From Hymenobacter lapidiphilus (GTDB taxonomy: Bacteria > Bacteroidota > Bacteroidia > Cytophagales > Hymenobacteraceae), in the NCBI RefSeq assembly GCF_003417065.2, contig NZ_QVLT01000024.1, positions 1 to 64,000 on the forward strand: DNA of 64,000 nt, in the 5' to 3' direction. A program made the translations under genes and the position numbers. Positions 18,241 through 26,156 of this stretch are shown one piece after another; position 1 is the first letter of the stretch; the number at the start of each line of letters is the position of its first letter. Below the pieces are notes generated by a model, which did no database searches, had not been told where the DNA came from, and worked only from the letters and a program-made list of their open reading frames with translations.

Positions 18241-19008
18241 CTACTTTGTCTTCCGCACGTACACGTTGCCGCTGATGTTTTTCAGCGAGATAGATGTGCC
18301 GCCGCCGTTTAAGTGTCCGCCGGTGGCCTGGCCGCCAATGCGGGTCAGGCCACCGGTATCGGTGGTTTTGGGTGGGGTCAGGTCGAAATCGGTGTACACC
18401 TCGCCCGAAATGGTGCGCATGGTGAGAGTGGCCTTGGTGGCGGTAGGCAGGGCCACATCAATAGCCCCGCTGATGTTGCTGATGGCGCTGGGCGCGGGCG
18501 TGAGCGTGGCGTAGCGCACCGTAATGTCACCGCTGGTGCTGCTGGCCACCACCGGCCCGGTTACGTTGAGCAATTTGGCACTAGCACTTTTCATTTCCAC
18601 CTGCAAGCGGCCACGCAGGTTCTGCATTACCAGGTCTTCATCGCCCCAATTCATGGACCGATATACTACGTCGGCCGCACGAGGCACCTGGATCGTGTAG
18701 CGGTTGGTCCAACGTGAGGCCTGCACGATGCTTACCGTATTCCCAGTGCGCCGGATTTCCAGGCCTATTTTAGTATTGTCTACGGCAGTATTGTACACGG
18801 AATGTAAGCCCTCGGCTCGCTTGTCAGGTTCTTTGTTACTGTTACCTCTAATCACTATTTCGTCGCCGTCATAGCCCTCAACGGTTACTTCCGAGTTGCG
18901 CATCAGAATTACGATTTGAGCGCCATTGAGCTTCATTTTATATTCCTGGGCCCGCAGGCCGGCGGCACTCAGCAGCGCCAGCAGGGTTAGTAAAAAAGTC
19001 TTTTTCAT
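18241..19008 (-). CDS. DUF4097-type secreted beta-helix protein (first of two)
   Basis: 255 residues with a signal peptide (MKKTFLLTLLALLSAAGLRAQ). The mature part carries repeated beta-turn motifs such as NISGAIDV, TISGEVYTDF and NISGNVYVRK, as in its neighbour at 17460, so the two are probably paralogues. It lies 46 bases upstream of that gene and 129 bases downstream of the anti-sigma gene on the same strand, consistent with one transcription unit started by the sigma factor. The function is unknown; an envelope location follows from the signal peptide. Confidence 0.8.
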   Translation of the reverse strand: MKKTFLLTLLALLSAAGLRAQEYKMKLNGAQIVILMRNSEVTVEGYDGDEIVIRGNSNKEPDKRAEGLHSVYNTAVDNTKIGLEIRRTGNTVSIVQASRWTNRYTIQVPRAADVVYRSMNWGDEDLVMQNLRGRLQVEMKSASAKLLNVTGPVVASSTSGDITVRYATLTPAPSAISNISGAIDVALPTATKATLTMRTISGEVYTDFDLTPPKTTDTGGLTRIGGQATGGHLNGGGTSISLKNISGNVYVRKTK

Positions 19009-19102
19009 GAGTGAAAAGCGAAAATGCGTGGAGAAAAATCGGGGTCAATAACAGGCCGCGAAACAGGTAAAATACCAGGTTTTGTTTAGCCCGCTGGAAC
19101 GA

Positions 19103-19134
19103 GGCTAACAGCTAACGGCTATTAGCTAATAGCT
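19103..19134. repeat. AGCTA-type repeat arm with a 16-bp palindrome
   Basis: Holds the perfect palindrome GCTATTAGCTAATAGC at 19118-19133. Similar AGCTA-rich arms occur at 33463, 33668, 45809 and 52051. It lies between the anti-sigma and DUF4097 genes. Confidence 0.7.
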
Positions 19135-19137
19135 CTT

Positions 19138-20013
19138 TCAGAGCAGCACCCCAATGCCCTGGGTGGCCTGCTGGCGCACCACGGGCAGCGCGTCGGGGCG
19201 CTGGGCCAGGCGCTGGAGTTGGGGCACGGCCTGCTTGCGGCGCAGACTCACGAGCATTTCAATCAGCGTAATCTGCACGTTGGGGTCGGTTTGCACGGCC
19301 AGCGACTGGGCCAGGGCCGGCCCCACGAGCGAGTCGGCCCGCAGGCGGTAGAGGGCCTCGGCTGCGGCCAGGCGCACATTGGGGTTGGGGTCGGCGTTGA
19401 GCGTATTGATGAGCACGAGCACCGTGGGGTCGCCGGGGCGCACGTTTTCGCCCACCGCCTCATGCACCAACTGAATCCGGCTGCTGGCCATTGGGGGCTG
19501 GCCGTTAGAGGCCGTTAACTGGCGGGCCAATAGTTGGGCCGATTCGGCCTGGTTGGCCGCCAGCGTAGCCTCGGCAGGCAAGCCGGGCCGGGCCAGCAGC
19601 CAGCCAAGCGTTGCTCCCACAACCAGCAGCGCCACGCTGGCCGCGATGCGCAGCCAGCCGGCCGTAGCCGCGTCCAGCGCCCCCGCCGGCCGCAACGGCC
19701 GCACTACCGCCACTGGTAAGCTGGCTGAAACTTTCGCCTCTCGCAACGCTTGCTTCTCGGCGGCCAGCATAGCCAAGAAGTCGTCGCGCAGGGCCAGCGG
19801 GGGCAGTTCGGGCGCAACATCAGCCAGCAGCGGGAGCAGCGTCTGATACGCGGCCAGATGCGCCTGGCAGTCGGGGCAGCCTGGCAGGTGGGCCGCCACC
19901 CGCGCCACTTCGGCAGGCGGCAAATCCTGGGCGGCGTAGTCGGCCAGCAGCGGCAGCAGGGCAGCGCAGTCGGGTAGCAGCGGTAATTGGGCGTCGATTT
20001 CTTCGGGTAGCAT
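19138..20013 (-). CDS. Anti-sigma factor with zinc finger, one membrane helix and HEAT repeats
   Basis: 291 residues. Near the N-terminus VAAHLPGCPDCQAH is the HxxxCxxC zinc-finger of anti-sigma proteins (zf-HC2). A single membrane helix follows (IAASVALLVVGATLGWLLA). The C-terminal part carries HEAT-like repeats (NPNVRLAAAEALYRLR, DPNVQITLIEMLVSLRR, LPVVRQQATQGIGVLL), which would lie in the periplasm. The architecture suggests the HEAT part senses a protein ligand while the zinc finger holds the sigma factor. It starts 14 bases after the sigma gene; the ATG at 20013 is the first in frame after that stop. A longer open frame overlapping the sigma gene is an artefact. Confidence 0.82.
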   Translation of the reverse strand: MLPEEIDAQLPLLPDCAALLPLLADYAAQDLPPAEVARVAAHLPGCPDCQAHLAAYQTLLPLLADVAPELPPLALRDDFLAMLAAEKQALREAKVSASLPVAVVRPLRPAGALDAATAGWLRIAASVALLVVGATLGWLLARPGLPAEATLAANQAESAQLLARQLTASNGQPPMASSRIQLVHEAVGENVRPGDPTVLVLINTLNADPNPNVRLAAAEALYRLRADSLVGPALAQSLAVQTDPNVQITLIEMLVSLRRKQAVPQLQRLAQRPDALPVVRQQATQGIGVLL

Positions 20014-20027
20014 TTTAGTAAGAAGTC

Positions 20028-20564
20028 TTATTGGAAATACACCTGCCGCAGGGCCTCCAGGGCGCGGTGGGCCTTTACCCGGGCGGCCCCTTCGGAGCAA
20101 GCCAGCAACTGCCCGATTTCGGCGTAGCTGAAGCCCTGAAAGCGGTGCAACACCAGAATTTCGCGCTGCGCGACGGGCAGCAAGCCCAGCGCCTCCTGTA
20201 AAGCGGCGTGGTCTTGGGAGGCAGCCATGCCGGCCAGGGCGGCACGCCGGTGAGTGGCGGTGTGCTCGAAGCCTTCCACATCGTCCGGCAGCCGACGGGT
20301 TTTCTGCCAGTGGTCGTGATGGACGTGGCGAGCCAGCTGGTATACCCAGGCCCGGAAGGGTTGGCCCGGCTGGTAACTGGTCCGGTATTTCAGCACCCGC
20401 AAAAACACGTTTTGCACCAAATCCTGGCTGGTTTCGCGGCAGCCGCAAAGCCGGCACAAAAAGTTGAACAGCAGCCCATGGTAGCGCTCGAACAGCGGCG
20501 TGAGCTGGTCCAGGTCGTCGCCGCGGACTTGCTCCATCAAGGTTTCGTCGCTGATGTGGAGCAC
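20028..20564 (-). CDS. ECF-type RNA polymerase sigma factor (sigma-70 family)
   Basis: 178 residues, normal for an ECF sigma. Region 2 is seen in LTPLFERYHGLLFNFLCRLCGCRETSQDLVQ onward to FRAWVYQLARH; region 4 contains LLPVAQREILVLHRFQGFSYAEIGQLL, the helix-turn-helix that reads the -35 element. The gene is followed at 14 bases by its likely anti-sigma partner and then by two DUF4097 genes and a TonB receptor on the same strand. That layout suggests a self-contained envelope-signal locus, although its promoters cannot be identified by eye. Confidence 0.92.
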   Translation of the reverse strand: MLHISDETLMEQVRGDDLDQLTPLFERYHGLLFNFLCRLCGCRETSQDLVQNVFLRVLKYRTSYQPGQPFRAWVYQLARHVHHDHWQKTRRLPDDVEGFEHTATHRRAALAGMAASQDHAALQEALGLLPVAQREILVLHRFQGFSYAEIGQLLACSEGAARVKAHRALEALRQVYFQ

Positions 20565-20655
20565 GGCTAGGGGCAGGTTTTAGCGGGTGAGTTGCAAGGA
20601 GTACCGGCCCGGCGGCTGTTCGTTACAGCGGGCCGCAACTTTTTTTTGAACGACG

Positions 20656-20778
20656 TAGGGGCGGGGCTCGCCCCCGCCCGCCGCTGCACCAAACCGTTGA
20701 ATAAAAACACGCCTTCCGGAAGCGCTTTGTTGTTCAACAGCCTCGTTCAATGGCGAGCGAGGACAAGCCCCGCCCCTA
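20656..20778. repeat. Intergenic inverted repeat with TAGGGGCGGGGCT arms
   Basis: Arms 20656-20668 and 20766-20778 are exact 13-base reverse complements. A single arm of the same sequence occurs after the gene ending at 6149 (near 6190-6205), so it is a dispersed element. Confidence 0.65.
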
Positions 20779-20803
20779 ATCCAACGTATACTACCTTTCG
20801 CCC

Positions 20804-21163
20804 CTAGTCCCGCCGCCGCTCCAGCGTAATGCGGGCCCGGTGGCAGATACCGCCCAGCGGCGGGTTGAACTTCGAAACGCTGACGCGCACGCTATTCACG
20901 TAGGGAAACTCGGCTAACACCCTATCGAGTACGCGGTGGCCGAGGTGTTCGAGCAGGCGGGCCGGCGCCTGCATCTCCTCGGTCACTACCCGGTACAGCA
21001 CCTCGTAGTTCACGGTTTCGCGCAGCTGGTCGGAGGTCCCGGCCGCGTGCAGGTCGGTATCGATAAACAGGTCGATACCATACTTATTGCCAATTTTCTG
21101 CTCCTCATCATAATATCCGTGGAAGGCGAAAAACTCCATGCCTTCAAGTGCAATCTGGCCCAT
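20804..21163 (-). CDS. folB: Dihydroneopterin aldolase
   Basis: 119 residues, the usual FolB length. IALEGMEFFAFHGYYDEEQ matches the family start, with the catalytic region (VNYEVLYRVVTEEM) and the C-terminal VRVSVSKFNPPLGG also present. FolB converts 7,8-dihydroneopterin to 6-hydroxymethyl-dihydropterin in folate synthesis; folE lies elsewhere in this window at 45122. I start at the ATG at 21163, giving MGQIALEG. The open frame upstream to 21229 has no homology to FolB. The gene stands alone. Confidence 0.92.
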   Translation of the reverse strand: MGQIALEGMEFFAFHGYYDEEQKIGNKYGIDLFIDTDLHAAGTSDQLRETVNYEVLYRVVTEEMQAPARLLEHLGHRVLDRVLAEFPYVNSVRVSVSKFNPPLGGICHRARITLERRRD

Positions 21164-21330
21164 GTGGTGAGGTGGTGAAGTAGTGAGATGATGCGTTGGA
21201 TACTCCGGTGAGCAGCCGCAGTCAGGCATTTAAAAACAACGAAGCCCGCCCCAAGAGGCAGGCTTCAATCAGAGGGCAGAAAAACTGTATCCGCAATCTG
21301 CGAAATCAGCTTTATCTGCAACATCTGTGA

Positions 21331-22409
21331 TTAAATGTCGTCGAAGAACGACCGTTCGCCCAACGCGGCCGGAGCGGCCGCCATGCCCGGCTGGCCGGGA
21401 TGAATGGAGGGCGCCGGCTGGACGATTTCGGGGTGACTGGGGCCGATGGGCTGGATATCGGGGGCCGGGGGCTCAACGCGTGGCGGCGCTGGATCGGGCA
21501 CCCGCATGGGGCCGGGCGGGTCGATGCGGGGCGCGGGCGAGATGCCGGGGTTTCGGCTGGGGCTCCGGGGCGCTCAATCTCGGGGCCGGGCTGCTGGTCG
21601 GGGCCGGTGGGACCGGTGGGGCGCTCGGGCTCCTGGCTGGGGTCGGGCTGCTGGCCGGGCTTGGGGTTGTAGCCAGTAGTGGCAGGCTGGGTGGCGCGGC
21701 TTTCGGCCGACCCGTTGGTGGCGGCTGGTTCAAAGCGGGCCGCGGCCGGGGCGGCAATAGCAGCGGCCGAAGCGGTAGCGGCGGTGGAAACGTACATGGC
21801 AGAAGCGTCAGAAGTGGAAGGTTCGTCGGCCGCGGGCGGCCGGTTCACCTTTACGCTGGCCGCCCTCGAAAGGATGGCCGCCGCGCCGGATTTGGGCCGG
21901 GTGCGGGCTTTTTCCACTTTATCCAGCGCATCGGAAGCCAAATGGTGCAGGTCGCGGGTGAGGCCGTCGAGCAGGTTTTCGAGTCGTTGGCACTCCTGGC
22001 CCAGCGCGTTGGCCTCCTTTTTCATGTCGGCCACCGTGCGCTCGGCCTGCTGGTAGGCGTCCTCCACCACGGCGCGGGCCTTCTGGCGGGCACCGGCTAG
22101 CAGCTCCTCGGCCTGCAGTTGGGCCTCCCGGATGCGCAGGTCGGCGTCGCGCTGGGCCTGCTCGGTGATGCTGTTGCTGGTATCCTCGGCCGTTTTGAGG
22201 GTGCGGTAGAGGCTGGTTTCCACCTCGCGCATCTTGCTCACGTCCTGGGTGGCGTGCTCCAGCTTGAGGCGCAGTTCCCGGTTTTCGTCGCCCATCCGCT
22301 CCCACTGCTGCGAAACGGTCTGTAAAAAGGCCTGCACTTCGTCCTTATCCAGCCCACGAAGGGCTTTTCCAAAGGTTTGCTGCCGGATATCGAGGGCGGT
22401 AATTTTCAT
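21331..22409 (-). pseudogene. DivIVA domain-containing protein with one-base frameshift in its tail
   Basis: The N-terminal DivIVA domain (MKITALDIRQQTFGKALRG, DKDEVQAFLQTVSQQW) is followed by a long coiled coil (about residues 40-160) and a Pro/Ala-rich linker. At a run of four G on the plus strand (21547-21550) the frame slips. Adding one base restores a proline-rich tail ending in GERSFFDDI at 21331, a terminal motif that fits this group, whereas the uncorrected frame ends in an unrelated arginine-rich tail at 21312. DivIVA proteins mark curved membrane or scaffold sites at the pole or septum; here the role in cell shape is inferred. Treat the break as probably artefactual. Confidence 0.8.
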
Positions 22410-22560
22410 TTTGAGAAGCTAGGAGTTAGGAGCTAGGAGTTAGAAGGGAAATATGGATATCCAGAAGGAAGATATGTCGGAATCATATATGGGTTGAGAG
22501 GGCCAAATCAGTTCCTCTCAACATCCATTCTAGCTCCTCGCTTCTAACTCCTAACTCCTC
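22410..22560. repeat. Paired AGGAGTTAG repeat arms
   Basis: Left arm at 22410-22445 (GAGTTAGGAGCTAGGAGTTAG) and right arm at 22528-22560 (CTTCTAACTCCTAACTCC) are imperfect reverse complements around a non-repeated centre. The right arm supplies the stop codon of the WD40 gene. Confidence 0.7.
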
Positions 22561-23477
22561 CCTTCCTCCACCTGCCAGACCGCCAGACTACGGTCGTCGC
22601 TACACGAAACTAGCCTATTCTGGCTCCCCGGCCAAAATAACTTGTTCACAGAGGTGCCGTGGCCGGCGTGGCGGGCCTTGTCTACCACACGCAGCAACTG
22701 TCCGGTGGCGGCGTCCCAGAGCTTGATGCTCTTGTCCATGCTGCAGGTGGCCAGCAGGCGGGCATCAGGCGAGAAGATGAGGTGATTGATGGTGAACATG
22801 TGGGCTACCACGGTGCGCAGGGGCGCGTAGCCGGCGGCCACATCGTAGGTGCGCAGGTGAGCGTCGCGGCCGGCGGCCAGCAGTTGGCTGCCATCGGGCG
22901 AGTAGACGCAGGTGAACACCGAGTTGGTGGCCTCGGCAATGGTGTGCTTAGAGGCCAACGTATCGGCGTCGAGGATATGCACCTGCCAGTCGGAGCCGCC
23001 CACGGCCAACTCGTTGCGCTCTTCGTGTAGGGCCAGGCAACGCAGGCTTTTATCGGAGACGCGGTGCAGGGTTTCGAGCCGGAAATCGGTGGTACGCAAT
23101 ACTGCCAGCGTGCCATCGGCCAGAGCCACATACAGGCGCTGCCGGGCTTCAGAATAACAGATATCGAAGATGGCCACGGGCGGCAGCGCGGTGGCGAAAA
23201 TCAGCTCTTTGTTGGCTAGATCAATCACCTGCACGCCCTGGAAATTGTGGCCCAGCACCAGTAAATCGCGCTCCGGCAGCCGGCACAGCGCGTACACCGA
23301 ATTCTCCACCTTCGCCACCAGCTCGCCATCCTGCTCCGGCGCGGCCGTGTTCCAGGCCACCACCAGCCCATCAGGCCCGGCCGAATACACCACGTCCTCC
23401 CCCACCGTGCCAGTGAGGGCGTACACGCAGTCGCGGTGGCCAGCGAGGGTGGCGATTTTCTGGATAGTAGGACGCAC
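22551..23477 (-). CDS. WD40 repeat protein
   Basis: 308 residues, without a signal peptide, so probably cytoplasmic. Several WD40 blades are visible, for instance ATLAGHRDCVYALTG, NSVFTCVYSPDGSQLLAAGRD, FTINHLIFSPDARLLATCSMDKSIKLWD and NRLVSCSDDRSLAVWQ. The count fits a seven-bladed propeller. Such proteins serve as protein-binding scaffolds; no enzyme domain is fused. Its last residues and stop codon fall within an AGGAGTTAG repeat. A promoter element facing it lies at 23501-23508, 24 bases before the start. Confidence 0.85.
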   Translation of the reverse strand: MRPTIQKIATLAGHRDCVYALTGTVGEDVVYSAGPDGLVVAWNTAAPEQDGELVAKVENSVYALCRLPERDLLVLGHNFQGVQVIDLANKELIFATALPPVAIFDICYSEARQRLYVALADGTLAVLRTTDFRLETLHRVSDKSLRCLALHEERNELAVGGSDWQVHILDADTLASKHTIAEATNSVFTCVYSPDGSQLLAAGRDAHLRTYDVAAGYAPLRTVVAHMFTINHLIFSPDARLLATCSMDKSIKLWDAATGQLLRVVDKARHAGHGTSVNKLFWPGSQNRLVSCSDDRSLAVWQVEEGRS

Positions 23478-23500
23478 GGGCAGGTGAGTGAGTTAGCGAG

Positions 23501-23508
23501 CAAAGATA
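23501..23508 (-). promoter_or_regulatory. -7 promoter element toward the WD40 gene (TATCTTTG)
   Basis: Matches TAnnTTTG on the minus strand, 24 bases before the WD40 start, within the left repeat arm. Confidence 0.5.
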
Positions 23509-23598
23509 CTGTCATCCTGAGCGAGCGAAGGACCTATAGAGAAGGTAACGTCATTAAATACCATCTCTGCAGGTCTTTCGCTCCGCTCAGGATGACAG

Positions 23599-23606
23599 TA
23601 TCTTTG
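23599..23606 (+). promoter_or_regulatory. -7 promoter element toward the phosphopantetheinyl transferase gene (TATCTTTG)
   Basis: Matches TAnnTTTG on the plus strand, 28 bases before the start at 23634, within the right repeat arm; TTTC at 23576 is a poor -33 candidate. Confidence 0.5.
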
Positions 23607-23633
23607 CTCATTCACTGAGTCATTCACCCGCCG

Positions 23634-24287
23634 ATGCCGCTGCATTCCCTTTCCCCTGTTTCCACTACTGCCCTGCTGGGGCTGTGGCACCTGACGGAAC
23701 CGGCAGACAAACTCTGGGAGCTGCTGCCGAGTCCGGCGCACTACCTGGCCCGCTTCCCCGACGGCCGCGACGAGCTGCGGGCCCGGCAGTGGCTGGCGGC
23801 CCGCGTGCTGGCCGGGCAGCTGCTGCGCGAGCTGACTGATGCGCCTACTCCGCTCGAAAACGACCCGAACGGCCGGCCCTATTTCAGTGGTTTGCCCACC
23901 TTCGGGGTGTCGTTGTCGCACTCGGGCGAGTGGGTGGCGGCGGTGGTTGCCCGGGGTGCCGCAGCCGTTGGCACAGATATTGAACTCATCCGCCCAAAAG
24001 CCCAACAGCTGGCCCGGCGGTTTCTATCGGAAACCGAACAGGCCGATGCCGGCAACGATGCAGCCAAGCACTGCCTGTACTGGAGTGCCAAGGAAACGCT
24101 CTACAAGCTGCATAGTCGCCGGGGGCTGGTGTTTAAAGAGCAATTGTTGCTCAATCCGTTTGAGCGGCGGGAGGCTGGTGTATTGACGGGACACCTGCTG
24201 TTAGAAAACTCCCGCCGCCAACACCAGATTCATTACTTTCAGCCTACCCCCGATTACGTCCTCACTTATTGCGTAGATGCTGCATAA
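23634..24287 (+). CDS. 4'-phosphopantetheinyl transferase superfamily protein
   Basis: 217 residues. The magnesium-binding motif GTDIELI and the KETLYKL motif (WxxKEA-like) identify the Sfp/Gsp-type transferase family, which moves the phosphopantetheine arm of CoA onto acyl-carrier or peptidyl-carrier proteins. No synthase gene is nearby, so the partner may be a general fatty-acid or polyketide carrier. It is divergent from the WD40 gene and followed at 32 bases by a redoxin on the same strand. Length is normal for the group. Confidence 0.88.
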   Translation: MPLHSLSPVSTTALLGLWHLTEPADKLWELLPSPAHYLARFPDGRDELRARQWLAARVLAGQLLRELTDAPTPLENDPNGRPYFSGLPTFGVSLSHSGEWVAAVVARGAAAVGTDIELIRPKAQQLARRFLSETEQADAGNDAAKHCLYWSAKETLYKLHSRRGLVFKEQLLLNPFERREAGVLTGHLLLENSRRQHQIHYFQPTPDYVLTYCVDAA

Positions 24288-24318
24288 GTGAACTCGCTCA
24301 CCACCTTACCACCTCCCT

Positions 24319-24921
24319 ATGTCTTTCCGCCGCATTTCCCTGCTCGCCGCCGCCACGCTATTGTTCGGCATCTTCGCCGTTAGCTCGGCCCGCGCCCAGG
24401 GCAGCCGCTCGGTGGCCGATTTCAACCTTAAGCAGAACAACACGGAAGTCAGCCTGAAAAGCTACGCCGGCAGTAAGGCCGTGGTCGTGGTGTTCATCAA
24501 CCAGACCTGCCCTTTCTCGACGCTCTACCAGAACCGACTGGCGGCCCTCAGCGCCGACTACGGCGGCAAGGGCGTGCAGTTCCTGTTCATCGACACGCCC
24601 ATTAACGTGGAGGCGGCCATTGATGCCAACGAGAAGGTGAAAGTGAAGGCCAGCGGCGGCGCGGCCCTCCCACTGCTCACCGACGAAGGCCAGAACGTGA
24701 GCACGCTGCTCGGCGCCACCAAAACCCCCGAAGTAATTGTACTGCAGCCCGTCAGCGGCGGTTTTGCGGTGCGCTACAAGGGCGCCATCGACGACAATCC
24801 GCAGGTGGAGAACTACGTGAAGGAAAAATACCTGGCCCAGGTGCTCGACAATCTGCTGGCCGGCCGCGCCGCCGGTGTAACCGACAAACGCGCCGCCGGC
24901 TGCCTGATTAAGCGGTTCTAA
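24319..24921 (+). CDS. Thioredoxin-fold (redoxin) secreted protein
   Basis: 200 residues. A signal peptide (RRISLLAAATLLFGIFAVSSARAQ) is followed by a TlpA/AhpC-like fold: VVVVFINQTCPFSTLYQNRL, LTDEGQNVSTLLGATKTPEV with the cis-proline region. The usual CxxC is TCPFS, so only the first cysteine is kept at the active-site position; a second cysteine sits at the C-terminus (RAAGCLIKRF). This looks like a one-cysteine or long-range-disulphide variant in the periplasm. Its reductant is unknown. It ends before a strong bidirectional terminator. Confidence 0.78.
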   Translation: MSFRRISLLAAATLLFGIFAVSSARAQGSRSVADFNLKQNNTEVSLKSYAGSKAVVVVFINQTCPFSTLYQNRLAALSADYGGKGVQFLFIDTPINVEAAIDANEKVKVKASGGAALPLLTDEGQNVSTLLGATKTPEVIVLQPVSGGFAVRYKGAIDDNPQVENYVKEKYLAQVLDNLLAGRAAGVTDKRAAGCLIKRF

Positions 24922-24935
24922 ACCTCTTCCCCAGC

Positions 24936-24984
24936 AAAAAGCCACGGCCGGTCCGCACCAATGTGCGGGCCGGCCGTGGCCGTT
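24936..24984. terminator. Bidirectional terminator between convergent genes
   Basis: An 18-bp stem (24941-24958 with 24963-24980, one G-T pair) with a four-base loop and flanking A and T runs. It separates the redoxin gene from the minus-strand SirB1-like gene. Confidence 0.85.
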
Positions 24985-24998
24985 TACAGCTTTGCTAC

Positions 24999-25865
24999 TT
25001 ATTCGTTGGGGTCAGTGTCGGAGGGCTGCGGGTCGTCGGTGAGGATGGACAGCAGCTGGCCGACTTCCACGGCCTTAGCGGGCTCCTGCAGCTTCTCGAA
25101 GCTGAGCTGCAGGTTGCGCAGGGCCCGGCGCACAATGTCGAGGTGGGTGCAGGGCTGGAAGAAGATGTCGTTGGGCGTGAGGTTGAGCTGCTGCACGTAG
25201 TGCTCGATATCGGTGCGCGAGAGCACCAGGCCGCGGTTGTAGCAGTTGATGTAGAAGGGCTCCAGGGGCGGTTCGAGCTGGTAGGTGAGCACGAACAGGT
25301 TGGGTAGGTTCACACCAAACACCGGCATTTTGAGGCGCTGGGCCACCAGCAGGTAAATCACGCAGAGCGAGAGCGGGTTGCCGCGCTTGGTCTCCAGCAC
25401 CCGGTGCAGCATGGAGTTGGCCGGCGAGTGGAAATTCTGGGTGTTGGCCGCGAACTTATGGGCCCGGAAGAACACGTGGTTGAGCGTCTGCACCTGGTCG
25501 GCGGGGTGCATTTCGGGCTGCAGCAGCGTCCATACCTCGAAACGCAGCTGCTCGATGGCCCGGTTCAGGCTCTGGAAATCGGCGTCGGGGTACTGATAAG
25601 AGTTCAGCAGCCACATGCCTTCCAGCAGGTTTTCGGCCCCGGTTTCGCGCCACACCCGGAAGCGCTGCTGCAGACCTTCGAACTGTAGGTGATGAATCAG
25701 GTCTTCGAGGCGCTGCTGCTGGCGCGGGTCGAGGCTTTCCTCCCAGCTCTCCTCCAGAAACGGAATAATGGTTTCGCCCAGCGTCTGGATTTTGTCCTCC
25801 GCATGGGGGGCAATTTCCGGGTCGTCGAGCAGGGAAATGAGGGCCTTGATTTCGCGGTTGGTCAT
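24999..25865 (-). CDS. SirB1/transglutaminase-like family protein
   Basis: 288 residues. The N-terminal part is helical; the core shows FHSPANSMLHRVLETKRGNPLSLCVIYL and MPVFGVNLPNLFVLTYQ, the pattern of the SirB1 N-terminal transglutaminase-like domain (PF13369). The cysteine in SLCVIYL is the candidate catalytic residue. It lacks a signal peptide, so it is probably cytoplasmic. Function is unknown in this phylum; in gammaproteobacteria the family lies near prmC and kdsA. The ATG at 25865 (MTNREIKALISLLDD) is preferred to a farther start whose sequence is not conserved in the family. Confidence 0.8.
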   Translation of the reverse strand: MTNREIKALISLLDDPEIAPHAEDKIQTLGETIIPFLEESWEESLDPRQQQRLEDLIHHLQFEGLQQRFRVWRETGAENLLEGMWLLNSYQYPDADFQSLNRAIEQLRFEVWTLLQPEMHPADQVQTLNHVFFRAHKFAANTQNFHSPANSMLHRVLETKRGNPLSLCVIYLLVAQRLKMPVFGVNLPNLFVLTYQLEPPLEPFYINCYNRGLVLSRTDIEHYVQQLNLTPNDIFFQPCTHLDIVRRALRNLQLSFEKLQEPAKAVEVGQLLSILTDDPQPSDTDPNE

Positions 25866-26109
25866 GGACGTAAGCGGGCGGCAACTAAAACAGGAGCAGA
25901 CAAAATAAGCGAATAAACACAACCGACGCGGTTTTCCTGCGCAGGTTGCCGATAGATAACACGTTGGCCGGCCCGTTTTGTTCGGACGGCGACGGAATAT
26001 GACAACTATGAACAGGCGGGCTGAGCAAAGGGGAGCCGCCGCCCGCACCTCTTTCTACAGAGCTAACACTGGAATCACTAAGGTCCTAAATACGTGTCGC
26101 CGAAACGTC

Positions 26110-26146
26110 AGCGGCCCGCCGCTCCGGGTGGAGCTGGCGGGCCGCT
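26110..26146. terminator. GC-rich hairpin downstream of a small secreted-protein gene
   Basis: Arms AGCGGCCCGCC (26110-26120) and its reverse complement (26136-26146) lie 11 bases after the stop of the gene ending at 26157 on the minus strand. No long T run follows, so its termination role is tentative. The rest of the 291-base space up to 25866 shows no gene. Confidence 0.5.
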
Positions 26147-26156
26147 GGTAATTACA

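Larger units (their letters stand above)
23498..23609. repeat. Long intergenic inverted repeat, copy 3, with promoter elements at both ends
   Basis: Arms start GAGCAAAGATACTGTCATCC at 23498 and mirror to 23609. It fills the space between the divergent WD40 and phosphopantetheinyl-transferase genes. Each outer end carries a TATCTTTG element facing outward. Confidence 0.88.

Noticed and set aside
20014..20457. Extended N-terminus of the anti-sigma/HEAT gene inside the sigma gene
   Set aside because: It is an out-of-frame reading of the sigma gene; the ATG at 20013 gives the zinc-finger start.
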